This document shows positions 52,595-60,968 of a stretch of DNA of 64,000 nt, in pieces. Every line of letters begins with the position of its first letter. The first letter of the stretch is position 1. The notes under the pieces were generated by a model, which saw nothing but the letters and a program-made list of their open reading frames with translations, ran no database searches and was not told the DNA's origin. Source of the stretch: Cloacibacillus sp. An23 (GTDB taxonomy: Bacteria; Synergistota; Synergistia; Synergistales; Synergistaceae); contig NZ_NFJQ01000007.1 in NCBI RefSeq assembly GCF_002159945.1, positions 124,001 to 188,000 on the forward strand, in the 5' to 3' direction. A program made the position numbers and the translations under genes.

Positions 52595-53398
52595 TCAGGC
52601 GAGGCTGACGCTCCTCCGTTCAGGCAGGCCGCCGCGTTTTACGCAGCCGGCGGCGAGGGTTCCATTTTTGCCTGTTTCGGGCGGCGCGATGAAATTTTCC
52701 GCCGCGAGCGACTGAGCCGTCAGAGGGCATATTATCACGGTCGTTTTTTCGCCGCATGCTTCGGTCAGCCGTTTCAGGAATGGCAGGGTAAATTCTTCCG
52801 CCATCATCTTCGCGTATTTGGGGCCGAGGATGTCGCGGCTTCCCGCCGGGTCGGAGTATGATATGTATTTTACGCCGGCCGCGCTGATTTCGCGCGCGAA
52901 GTCGAGCAGCATATCCCCGATGGAGCGGAGGCAGCGCCTCGCCGTTTCGGGCTCTTTGCGCCAGCTTTTGAAGAAGCCGTTCAGCGGCATCATGCAGCTC
53001 AAAATGGAGATCGGGCCGCTGAGCTGGTAGACGACGGCGCGCCCTTCCGACGCCAGGGCGGAGCATGCTTCTATCAGCCGCGCGGCCTCCGGGGTTTTCG
53101 CTATAATGGCCGGCGTCAGCTCTTCGGGGCTTTTGAGCGTGTACGCGCCGGGGCGCGGCCCGGCGGCGTCGTCGGCCGGCTTTATGTCCGCGCCGAGGGC
53201 TTTCGCCTCTACGGTGTGGCAGAACGGCAGCAGCGCGAATCCACGTCCGTCGGCCTCTTCCGCCGCTTTCGCGAGCTTTATGATGTTTTCCTGGCTCGCG
53301 TAAATCTCGCCGGGCGGCATTCCGAGCGAGCGTATCAGCTCCGGCGAGATCATTTCCTGGTTTTCCGGCGAACATGTCATTGAGAGCAGGTCGTTCAT
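52595..53398 (-). CDS. atypical short uroporphyrinogen-decarboxylase-family methyltransferase paralogue
   Basis: A 267-residue member of the UROD/MtaA superfamily, last in a minus-strand methyl-transfer operon. It keeps the N-terminal LLPFCHTVEAKALGADI and central ISYSDPAGSRDILGPKYAKM blocks. It is ~75-100 residues shorter than its two neighbours, and the zinc motif His-x-Cys is replaced: it reads Ile222-Ile-Cys224 (VIICPLTAQS), with a later Cys252. It could be a distinct subfamily with other metal ligands or a non-catalytic partner. A 124-base gap and GAAAGAAGG site separate it from the preceding gene. Confidence 0.78.
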   Translation of the reverse strand: MNDLLSMTCSPENQEMISPELIRSLGMPPGEIYASQENIIKLAKAAEEADGRGFALLPFCHTVEAKALGADIKPADDAAGPRPGAYTLKSPEELTPAIIAKTPEAARLIEACSALASEGRAVVYQLSGPISILSCMMPLNGFFKSWRKEPETARRCLRSIGDMLLDFAREISAAGVKYISYSDPAGSRDILGPKYAKMMAEEFTLPFLKRLTEACGEKTTVIICPLTAQSLAAENFIAPPETGKNGTLAAGCVKRGGLPERRSVSLA

Positions 53399-53522
53399 GT
53401 ATTTTCCTTCTTTCGTGCCGTGGGGCGCGCCGCTCCGCGTATCCTCCGCCTGCGTGGAGCGCGTCTGAGGTTTTTGCGGTGCGGCGCGTTTTTCGTCTTT
53501 TGCTTTTGCGGCCCCGCCCGGC

Positions 53523-54545
53523 TTATGCGTTCGCGTGCGGTTCCGCGTTTTTGGCCTCTTCCACCATCGCGCGGATGTTTCCGAGCGGTGTGTCGAGCGG
53601 CAGGCCGCACGCGGGGGCGACTATGTCCACGCCCATTTCGAGCGCGTTGCGCGTGAGGCCTCGCACTTTGTCCTCGGGCATCGTGCCTATGGCGTGGGTG
53701 TTGACGTTGCCCATGACGGCCTTGCCGGGAAGGTAGGGGCGTATCTCGCGCGCGTTGACTATCGCGTCGAAGCTGAATGCGTCGCAGTGCAGAGCGGCAA
53801 GTTCGCCGTAGACGCTGCGCAGTTTGCCGCAGATATGCACTATCTTCGTCGGCGCGTCTATCGCGTCGAGCAGGCGGTTGATGTAAGGCACGGTGAATTC
53901 GCGGAACCTGGCAGCGCCGAGTATCTCGCCGGTGCCGCTGGGCTCCGCGACGCATATCACGTCGGCTCCTGCGCCGGCCATGGCGCGCCCGTAGGTTATG
54001 AGCGCGTCCGTGATGACGTCGAGCAGATGCGCGCACTGGTCGGGACGCCGGCGCATCTCGTTGAGAAAGACGCTCATGTCTACGAGCGTCCCGGCGACGC
54101 TGACGGGCCCCGTTATGCTGCCGGCGACTGGGACGCCGGCGCTGCGCAGCTTGAGTATGCGTATCGCCTCTATCACGGCGGCGGCGCGGCCTTTCGTAAC
54201 GTCGAAGGGCTTCAGCCCGTCCGCTTCGGCGCACGATGCAAGCGCGGGGCGCACTACATGCGGCTCGACTTCGCTGTCTCCCATGTCCACCTCGGCGCCG
54301 AGCGCCTCCGCCTCGACGGTCATGCAGAAGGGCACGCCGTAGTTTTCAAAGCCGCCGCTTTCGCAGAGGGCGCGCGCGAGATCCGCCATCATCTGTGCGT
54401 CGCAGTGGGCCTTCGGCCAGTAGATGCCTGTTTTGAGCATGACGTCTTCGACGACGCCGTTCATCATTCCGCCGGGACAGACGCACGGCGCGCGGTCCAC
54501 CGTTTTGCCGTGGGCCGCTCCGTACAGCCTTTCAAGCGGCGTCAT
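53523..54545 (-). CDS. corrinoid-dependent methyltransferase of the uroporphyrinogen decarboxylase family (MtaA/CmuA-like)
   Basis: A 340-residue TIM-barrel methyltransferase. Zinc ligands are His237 and Cys239 (VHICGK) and Cys313 (PACGLPLDTP), as in MtaA/MtbA. The N-terminal PFCMTVEAEALGAEVDMGD block is shared by the superfamily. It would move a methyl group between the corrinoid protein encoded just upstream and a thiol, THF or other acceptor/donor. True uroporphyrinogen decarboxylases lack this Cys set. It follows the corrinoid gene after three bases. Confidence 0.88.
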   Translation of the reverse strand: MTPLERLYGAAHGKTVDRAPCVCPGGMMNGVVEDVMLKTGIYWPKAHCDAQMMADLARALCESGGFENYGVPFCMTVEAEALGAEVDMGDSEVEPHVVRPALASCAEADGLKPFDVTKGRAAAVIEAIRILKLRSAGVPVAGSITGPVSVAGTLVDMSVFLNEMRRRPDQCAHLLDVITDALITYGRAMAGAGADVICVAEPSGTGEILGAARFREFTVPYINRLLDAIDAPTKIVHICGKLRSVYGELAALHCDAFSFDAIVNAREIRPYLPGKAVMGNVNTHAIGTMPEDKVRGLTRNALEMGVDIVAPACGLPLDTPLGNIRAMVEEAKNAEPHANA

Positions 54546-54548
54546 GCG

Positions 54549-55220
54549 CTACCTTTCTCTCGACTGTCCCGATTTTTCGGAGACGAGCCTGTCTACAAGC
54601 TTCACCGCCTCGGTCGCGTTGGCCGAGTAGCCGTCCGCCTCTATCTTTCTCGCGAAGGATTCGGATATAGGCGCGCCGCCGATTATCACGGAGACGCGGT
54701 CACGCACGCCCTCGCTCTTCAGCAGCTCTATTATTTTGCCCATGTTCTTCATCGAGGTGGACATGAGCGTGGAGAGCGCGAGCACGCGCGCGTCCTCTTT
54801 TTTGACTTCTTCGACGAATTTTTCTACGGGTACGTCGCGCCCCAAGTCCGTAACTTCGTATCCGGCGGATTCGAGCATGATCTTGACGAGGTTTTTGCCG
54901 ATGTCGTGGGTGTCGCCCTGCACGACGCCGATGACTATTTTGCACTTCGCGCCGTTTTCGTTTTTCGGCAGCAGCGGGCGCAGCACGTCGAGGCCGTTGT
55001 ACATGGCGGCCGAGCAGCCGAGCAGCTCCGGAATGAAATATTCCTCGCGCTCGTAGAGGTCGGAGGCTTTCTTCATGCCGTCCACGAGGCCGTCTAGTAT
55101 GCCGTCCAGCGCGTCGTATCCGCTGTCGGCGTAAGCCTTAGCCACGTCTATTACTTCGTCTTCCTCCATCTCAAGCACGCAGCGCGACAGCTCCGCGAGA
55201 TAATCTTCCTTTGAACACAT
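54549..55220 (-). CDS. corrinoid (B12)-binding methyl carrier protein (MtaC/MtbC/MttC type)
   Basis: A 223-residue protein with an N-terminal helical cap domain (about 1-88) and a cobalamin-binding Rossmann domain (about 92-215). The cobalt ligand is His105 in GDTHDIGKNL, followed by the later S/T and GGAPIS contacts. It carries the methyl group between two methyltransferases. It sits between the two full-length UROD-family methyltransferase genes. No corrinoid-activating ATPase (RamA/RACo type) gene is near, so it must be encoded elsewhere. Confidence 0.94.
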   Translation of the reverse strand: MCSKEDYLAELSRCVLEMEEDEVIDVAKAYADSGYDALDGILDGLVDGMKKASDLYEREEYFIPELLGCSAAMYNGLDVLRPLLPKNENGAKCKIVIGVVQGDTHDIGKNLVKIMLESAGYEVTDLGRDVPVEKFVEEVKKEDARVLALSTLMSTSMKNMGKIIELLKSEGVRDRVSVIIGGAPISESFARKIEADGYSANATEAVKLVDRLVSEKSGQSRER

Positions 55221-55226
55221 GTTTAC

Positions 55227-56330
55227 TTACCTCTCTTCCGAAGCGGCGAGCCGCTCCCTGCATTCTTCAAGCATTCCGCGCACGCGGTCGGGATTCACCG
55301 GATATCCGACTTCGCGCACCGTGTCCATCATCATCTGGATGTTCTCGAACGGCGTATCGACCGGCAGGCTGCACCCGGACATGACGACGTAGCCCTTCGG
55401 GTTGTCGTAGCCGTCGAGGATGCACTGCAGCGTCTTCTCGCGCACGTCGAGCGGCGTGCCGGAGTACATGACGCGCCCCGGGTCGACGTTGCCGAGGATT
55501 TTCACCTTGTCCCCGACGATGCGTTTGCAGTCGGCTATGCTCGCCACGTTGTCGATGCTGAGACCGGAAACGCCGAGCGCCGCGACGTCTTCCCATATCT
55601 TGCTCGTCTGTCCGCAGATGTGGATGATGACGCCCTTGCCGCGCCCTTTGATGAACTCGACGAGCTCTTTGAGGTACGGCAGCGAGAACTCGCGGAAGTG
55701 CTTCGGGCTCACGACCGTGCACGAGGACATAGGCTCCGATATTGTCGGCGTCAGCCCTATGTCCATCGCGGCGGCGGCGTAGGCCTTTATCGTCTCCATT
55801 GATATTTTGCAGAGGCGGTGCACCGGCTCGGGATTTTTGCGCAGCATGTTGAGCGTCTTGTCCACCCCCATAAGGAAGAAGGCGTTCGTGAAAGCGCCGG
55901 GAATTCCGCAGGAACAGCCGATTTCGCCTTCAACTGCGTCGCGCAGGTACTTCATGGCCTCGAGGTGCACGGGCAGGCGTCCGTCTTTGAAAGGGTCGGC
56001 CGGGCGCAGCTTGTCTATTTCGCTCACGTCGTTGATCGCGGGCGCCTCGAGGTCGGCGGTGTCGTCCTCGGGGAACTTCACCTTCGCCCCCATCGCCTCG
56101 GCCCACGGGAAAAGGTCTGTGAAAATCCTGATGCTGTCGTAGCCGAACCTCCGGTAAGAGGCCACCTGCGCCGCGGCGAGAGTCTTAGCGTTGTGGTTGA
56201 ATTCGGAAATTTTGCAGCCATAGACGCGCGCCACGCCGTTAGCCACGTTCGGGTTGCACGGAAGGCGGTCCGCAGGCTTCCCCTGCGCTATCGCGGCTCC
56301 GCGCTCCGCCGGTGTCATAGTGTCTGTCAT
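55227..56330 (-). CDS. corrinoid-dependent methyltransferase of the uroporphyrinogen decarboxylase family, second type
   Basis: A 367-residue relative of the 340-residue enzyme. Zinc ligands His237 and Cys239 (IHICGQ) and Cys320 (MSGCSLPVDTP). The N-terminus PADRLPCNPNVANG and LGVSGLSIDNVAS differ clearly from the other paralogue. One of the two probably demethylates the imported substrate, the other passes the methyl group onward. First methyltransferase gene after the ABC transporter genes, and six bases before the corrinoid gene. Confidence 0.88.
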   Translation of the reverse strand: MTDTMTPAERGAAIAQGKPADRLPCNPNVANGVARVYGCKISEFNHNAKTLAAAQVASYRRFGYDSIRIFTDLFPWAEAMGAKVKFPEDDTADLEAPAINDVSEIDKLRPADPFKDGRLPVHLEAMKYLRDAVEGEIGCSCGIPGAFTNAFFLMGVDKTLNMLRKNPEPVHRLCKISMETIKAYAAAAMDIGLTPTISEPMSSCTVVSPKHFREFSLPYLKELVEFIKGRGKGVIIHICGQTSKIWEDVAALGVSGLSIDNVASIADCKRIVGDKVKILGNVDPGRVMYSGTPLDVREKTLQCILDGYDNPKGYVVMSGCSLPVDTPFENIQMMMDTVREVGYPVNPDRVRGMLEECRERLAASEER

Positions 56331-56415
56331 GGAAAATCCTCCTTTAACCTTTTGTATATATTTTTCGCGGCTTCGCGCCGCCTGCTTATCGGCCCTCGGA
56401 GGGGCGGGTAAGTTC

Positions 56416-57180
56416 CTAGTTGTTGAGCGTCCAGTGGATGATGCGTCCCCTTATGCGGTCGAAGACGTAGAGTATGGCGAGCAGAACTATCGCCATGAAT
56501 ATGAACCCGACCGCGACGAGGTCGAAACGCCCGAAATCGGAATAATACTGGATGAAATATCCCATTCCGGAAGTCACGCCGAACATCTCCGCGACGGCGA
56601 GAAGCGTGAAAGCCAGCTTCAGCGCGATATTGCAGCCCGTAAGTATCGCGGGCGAGGCCGCCGGCAGCACGATGCGGAAAAGGCGCTGCACAGGCGGGAT
56701 CTCAAGCGTCGCCGCGTTTTCGAGATAGCGCCTGTCTATCGTCATGACGGCGTTTGTCGTCGAGCCGAGTATTATCCAGAAACACCCGAGAAAAATTATG
56801 AATATCGAGGCTATGCGGAAAGATGGGAAAAGGTTTATCGCGTAAGGCGTGAGCAGCGTGACCGGTATCGCGCTGAAAGCGTTGATGTAGGGCGCGACGT
56901 TCTTGCGTATCAGCTTCTTCGAGCCGACGAGCGCGCCGAGGCCGACGCCGAATATCAGCGCCAGCATATAGGCCCATATCAGGAGCGAGAGGGAGCTTTT
57001 CAGCCCTTCGAACAGCATCCCGAAATATTCCGAGAAAAGGGGCGGGATAACCGTGATGCTGTAAAAGAGAAACGGGTTCAGCACGTGAAAGACGTCGGTC
57101 AGAAGCACGTAGCCCGCGAGAAAACCTACGAATATCAGGATAACGCCTATGTTGTCCTTGATTGCGGCAAACAGTTTCAT
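56416..57180 (-). CDS. ABC transporter permease (SsuC/TauC type)
   Basis: A 254-residue BPD_transp_1 permease with about six helices and the ATPase-contact EAA-like block ENAATLEIPPVQRLFRIVLPAASPAI. This subgroup imports sulfonates, taurine, nitrate, pyrimidine precursors and similar. It is third in the operon after the ATPase and binding protein. Confidence 0.9.
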   Translation of the reverse strand: MKLFAAIKDNIGVILIFVGFLAGYVLLTDVFHVLNPFLFYSITVIPPLFSEYFGMLFEGLKSSLSLLIWAYMLALIFGVGLGALVGSKKLIRKNVAPYINAFSAIPVTLLTPYAINLFPSFRIASIFIIFLGCFWIILGSTTNAVMTIDRRYLENAATLEIPPVQRLFRIVLPAASPAILTGCNIALKLAFTLLAVAEMFGVTSGMGYFIQYYSDFGRFDLVAVGFIFMAIVLLAILYVFDRIRGRIIHWTLNN

Positions 57181-57268
57181 TTGTAAGAGATCGTCCTCCG
57201 AGAGATATAACTTGTCCCCGAACGGACGGCGGCGCTGATACGCCGCCGCGTCCGCGAAGATGCGGAAT

Positions 57269-58357
57269 TTATAAATTGTTCGTCTTGAACTGCTCCATCT
57301 TCGCCTTGAAGAACTTGCTGTCGGGATAGTCCTTCATCAGCGATTCGAGAGCTTCTCTGTAAATTTCCGAATTCATGTGGTCCTTGATGTCGATGTTTCC
57401 CGCGGTGAGGTAGCCGAAGTTGGCCATTTTGTTCCACATCTTTTCGACGCTCTTCGTGTACGGGTCCGTGTCGTACTTCATGTGCGGGCTGTGTACGAAG
57501 CTGTCTACCGTCTCCTTCGTGAGGTCGAGGTTTTCGACGACTAAGTCGGAGACTTCGTCCATGTGCGTCTGCATGTATTCCTCGGCGCGGAGGTACGAGC
57601 GGAGCAGGCGGCGCAGCGTCTCTTTATTTTCGTTAAGATATGAGTTCATGCAGAGCATACGGCAGCAGGAATGGTTGGGCCAGAGTTCGTCGGGCCACAT
57701 CTTGACTTCGAGGCCGAGCATGCGGGCCTGGATCTGGTAGCCGGTCGCGGTCGCGCCGAAGTCCACTTCGCCCTTCGCGACGGCCTGGAGTACGTCGGTG
57801 TTTTTCTTGTACTCGAGGAACTGAATCATGTCCGGGTCCTTCGGGTCTCCGATGATCTTGTCCGTGCCGTATCTGAACGGATAGCCCGCGTCGTAGAGGA
57901 TGCCCTTGAGCACTATGTCGGGAGTGCCGCCGCGCGTAATGCCTATCTTCTTGCCCTTGAAGCTCTCAAGCCCTGTGTATTTTGTTTCCGGCTTGCCGTA
58001 GACCGGCGTCTCGCCGATGATCATATAACCGCCGAACATATTGAAATCCTGTCCGTTCGCGATGTATATGAGGGGGCCGCCCGTCCCGTAGGTCGAAAGC
58101 ACGTCCACCTGCTTCGCCATAAGCGCCGAGGCCGCGTCCGAAAGATTGCTGAGCCACACCATTTCGACTTCGACGCCCTCTTCCTTGTTGAACCCGTGCT
58201 CCTCGGCGATGAACTGGAATACCTGTCCGGAGGTCGGTTGCGCCGCGACGCGGACCTTCAGCACGTCTTTCGGGGCGGCGTCCGCGCGGACTCCGGCGAA
58301 GAATATGCCGAACGCCGCGAATACGGCGATACAGGCGGCGGTTACTTTCCTATTCAT
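57269..58357 (-). CDS. ABC transporter substrate-binding protein (SsuA/TauA/NMT1 type)
   Basis: A 362-residue periplasmic protein with a signal peptide at residues 1-27 (cut near VRADA-AP). Family patterns: LKVRVAAQPTSGQVFQFIAEEHGF, VEMVWLSNLSDAASALMAKQVDVLSTYG and FKGKKIGITRGGTPDIVLKG. It is longer than SsuA (~320), with a C-terminal extension including residues 300-362. Ligand unknown; the downstream methyltransferases suggest a methylated compound such as a betaine, methyl-thio or methoxylated aromatic. Confidence 0.9.
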   Translation of the reverse strand: MNRKVTAACIAVFAAFGIFFAGVRADAAPKDVLKVRVAAQPTSGQVFQFIAEEHGFNKEEGVEVEMVWLSNLSDAASALMAKQVDVLSTYGTGGPLIYIANGQDFNMFGGYMIIGETPVYGKPETKYTGLESFKGKKIGITRGGTPDIVLKGILYDAGYPFRYGTDKIIGDPKDPDMIQFLEYKKNTDVLQAVAKGEVDFGATATGYQIQARMLGLEVKMWPDELWPNHSCCRMLCMNSYLNENKETLRRLLRSYLRAEEYMQTHMDEVSDLVVENLDLTKETVDSFVHSPHMKYDTDPYTKSVEKMWNKMANFGYLTAGNIDIKDHMNSEIYREALESLMKDYPDSKFFKAKMEQFKTNNL

Positions 58358-58424
58358 TTTTGAAAAAACTCCTTTCTCTGTTCCTTACGTATCTTTTTCT
58401 CAAAACTTTAAAAACTTCCGAAAC

Positions 58425-59222
58425 TTACTGGCTTACTGCGGCGCGGTCGTTCGCGTCCGTGTAGATCAGGCTTATCAGATGGTTGCGCAGGGCGGCTATG
58501 CCCTCGTCGCAGTACATGTTCTTTCTGGTCGGACGGTCGTCCTCGGTAAACGAATGGTGGTACATTATCGTAGCCGGAGACTGGCTGAGGACGTAGATGT
58601 CCGTCGCCAGCAGCAGCGCCTCGTCTACGTCGTGCGTGACGAAGAACACCGTCTTGCGCTGCCCTTCGCTCTGCCGCCACAGCGAGAGGACGAGGTCCTG
58701 AAGTTTCGCCTTCGTCACGGCGTCGAGCGCGCCGAACGGCTCGTCCATCAGCAGTATCGGCGGGTCTATCGCGAAGGCGCGCGCGATGCCGCAGCGCTGC
58801 TTCTGTCCGCCTGAGAGGTCGCCGGGCAGCTTGTTGAAAAGCGAATCGTCCATGCCGACGTTGTTCATCCAGAGGCGCGCGCGTTCGCGGCGTTGCTCCT
58901 TCGTCATCTCAGGGAAACGGCGTTCGAGGGCGATCATTATGTTCTCCCCCGCCGTCATCCACGGGAAAAGCCCGTAGTCCTGGAAGACCATGCCGCGCTG
59001 CAACCCGGCTCCGCGTATCGGCTCGCCGTCCACCGTCAGCGTCCCTTTGTCCGGCATCTCGAGGCCGGCGAGCAGCCGCAGCAGAGTGCTCTTGCCGCAG
59101 CCGGACTGTCCGAGCAGACAGGCGAAGCCGCCGGCGCGGACGTCCATGCTTATATCGCCGAGAATCACGTTCTTGGTCCCGCTGTATGTGAATTCGACGT
59201 GGTCGATCTTTACGTCCAACAT
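58425..59222 (-). CDS. ABC transporter ATP-binding protein (SsuB/TauB type)
   Basis: About 265 residues from the ATG at 59222 (GGAGG upstream). Walker A LLGQSGCGKST, Q-loop FQDYGLFPW, signature LSGGQKQR, Walker B ILLMDEPFGALD and H-loop VTHDVDEAL are intact. The open frame extends to 59390 but homologues start at MLDVKIDHVEF. It is the first gene of the importer/methyltransferase operon. Confidence 0.93.
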   Translation of the reverse strand: MLDVKIDHVEFTYSGTKNVILGDISMDVRAGGFACLLGQSGCGKSTLLRLLAGLEMPDKGTLTVDGEPIRGAGLQRGMVFQDYGLFPWMTAGENIMIALERRFPEMTKEQRRERARLWMNNVGMDDSLFNKLPGDLSGGQKQRCGIARAFAIDPPILLMDEPFGALDAVTKAKLQDLVLSLWRQSEGQRKTVFFVTHDVDEALLLATDIYVLSQSPATIMYHHSFTEDDRPTRKNMYCDEGIAALRNHLISLIYTDANDRAAVSQ

Positions 59223-59858
59223 TATGCGTTTTTTCCTCCTTTCCGTCGGTCGGGAACATGCCTGTGCGCGCGGGAAATTTGCGAATCCTGCGTATGGAGC
59301 CGGAATATGCGGAAAGGGTTTGTTTTTATGCAGTCTGAAATTCTGTGACGGGGATGGCTTTACGCGCCGCGCTCCGACCGATAAGCACAAACGCGCACAG
59401 CGGCGTCAGCACTCGCCGCGCTTCAGAAACGCCGCACGACGGCGATATGCGAACCGCCTCGTCTTGCGGCCCGCCTGCCGGCATACTGCGTTCAAAATAT
59501 GCTTATCTCTGGAATATACGGGTAAAATCCCGACGAATGCAGAAAGCAGGGAAAACCCTTATAGCCCATACCATAGGCTTCGCAACTTCACGTCACATAA
59601 AGGCATCCCTTCTTTCAATATTCTGTGCGCCGGTCCAATCCGCGGCGCATCGGCTGTAATATATAACATAGCGTCTAAAAAAACAATCTTTAATTGAGTA
59701 AAAGTTTATTAAATGGAACAAAAAAGTATTTTTCCGTTATTTTTCGGTTCTATGCCGTTTGCCGCCGCGCAGCCGGAAAACGAGCGGGGCGCGCGGAAAC
59801 GTGATACTATTGCATCGCGTAACGTCGTAGATTACGAAACGAAGCGGAGGGCGTGACG
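59223..59858. other. 636-base intergenic region with a long putative leader
   Basis: No credible gene. On the minus strand TTGTTT (complement of 59679-59684) and TATATT (complement of 59656-59661), 17 bases apart, could start the importer/methyltransferase transcript, leaving a ~430-base leader. I searched for cobalamin-riboswitch core sequences and saw none. The part from 59650 to 59760 is A+T-rich and likely also holds the promoter of the radical SAM gene. Confidence 0.45.
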
Positions 59859-60734
59859 ATGCCGGAGGAAGAAATTTTCAAACCGCCGTTGGAAGAGGGC
59901 GCGCTCGCCGTAAACGTCACCTCCGGGTGCAGCTACAACCGCTGCGCCTTCTGCACGATGTACCACGGAGAACCTTTCCGCGCCCTGCCGCTCGACGGGG
60001 CGCGCGCCGAACTCGCAGCGGCGCGCGAAAAATATCCGCACGTCGGGCGCGTATTCCTCGAAGAGGGCGACGCCTTCGCTCTGCCCGCGGAACGCCTCGC
60101 CGAAATCGCGCGGCTCGTGCATAGATTTTACCCCGGCGCGTGCGTCTCATGCTTCGCCTCGATTCACAACATAAAGGCGAAAAGCCCGGGCGAGCTCGCG
60201 GAACTGCGCGCGCTCGGCGTCAACAGGCTCAACGTCGGAGTCGAGTCCGCGCTAGACGACGTGCTCGCGTTTATGAACAAAGGCTTCACCGTCGCCGATG
60301 TCCGCGAACAGCTCGCGAAGCTCCGCGGCGCAGGTATAGATTTTCCCGTCAACATAATCAACGGCGCGGCGGGGTACGGCAGGCAGAGCGAAAGCGCCCG
60401 CGCCAACGCCGCGCTCGTGAACGAAATCCGCCCCGCCGCCGTCTTCACCACCAACCTGCTGCGCGAAGCCGGAAGCCGCCTCGACCTCGACATAAAATCC
60501 GGCGCCTTCAAAATGTGTACGCTGGGCCAGCTCGTGGACGAAGAGCTGGAATTTATCGAAAATCTCGAAACCGAAGGGACCTACCTCTACGGCATGAACC
60601 CGTGCAGCGTCATGCCCATCCGCGGAAAACTCATGCGCGACAAGCAAAGAATACTCGAAAAATTCCGCCGCCAGGCCGCCGCGCTCACCGAAGAGGAACG
60701 CGGCTGGACGCCGATGTGGGGGTATCGCGGGTAG
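59859..60734 (+). CDS. radical SAM protein with CX4CX2C cluster motif
   Basis: About 291 residues from the ATG at 59859 (GCGGAGG eight bases before). The Fe-S motif is Cys24, Cys29 and Cys32 (GCSYNRCAFC), spacing CX4CX2C rather than CX3CX2C. The SAM-binding GVNRLNVGVESALDDVL and downstream barrel strands fit the Elp3/B12-like radical SAM group. The product and reaction are unknown. It stands alone, facing away from the methyltransferase operon. Confidence 0.85.
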   Translation: MPEEEIFKPPLEEGALAVNVTSGCSYNRCAFCTMYHGEPFRALPLDGARAELAAAREKYPHVGRVFLEEGDAFALPAERLAEIARLVHRFYPGACVSCFASIHNIKAKSPGELAELRALGVNRLNVGVESALDDVLAFMNKGFTVADVREQLAKLRGAGIDFPVNIINGAAGYGRQSESARANAALVNEIRPAAVFTTNLLREAGSRLDLDIKSGAFKMCTLGQLVDEELEFIENLETEGTYLYGMNPCSVMPIRGKLMRDKQRILEKFRRQAAALTEEERGWTPMWGYRG

Positions 60735-60804
60735 CAGCGGCGCGCCGCTTCTCTGTTCAGGATTTTTCCCTGCCTGTGCCGTACAGAAAAATATGTGCAA
60801 CCGC

Positions 60805-60833
60805 TTGACACTCGCGCGCCGGGCGTGTATCTT
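60805..60833 (+). promoter_or_regulatory. promoter of the second MATE gene
   Basis: TTGACA at 60805-60810 and TATCTT at 60828-60833, 17 bases apart. The transcript would have a leader of about 130 bases. Confidence 0.75.
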
Positions 60834-60839
60834 ACGCAT

Positions 60840-60968
60840 ATAAAACCGCCTCATGCGAGTGCGGAGTGGATTTTTTGTATGAAAATACTTTTCGCCACAC
60901 GTTTGCCGGGAACGCCGGACGTGCGGCGTTTTTTTATGTCCGGCGCATGAAGAAGGGGAGCGTTTGAG
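60840..60968 (+). promoter_or_regulatory. structured leader with terminator before MATE gene; candidate riboswitch or attenuator
   Basis: Three hairpins in order: CCGCCTC/GAGTGCGG near 60846-60866; GTGG/CCAC enclosing GTAT-GAAA-ATAC near 60868-60898; and ACGCCG (60912-60917) with CGGCGT (60924-60929) followed by seven T, which looks like an intrinsic terminator within the leader. Such an order suggests conditional termination. I could not match a known riboswitch core. Confidence 0.5.

Noticed and set aside
53535-55097. 520-residue plus-strand frame
   Set aside because: Antisense to the methyltransferase and corrinoid genes, whose zinc and cobalt ligand motifs are clear.
59223-59660. cobalamin riboswitch before the methyltransferase operon
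   Set aside because: Expected from context, but none of the conserved B12-box or core sequences could be found on either strand.
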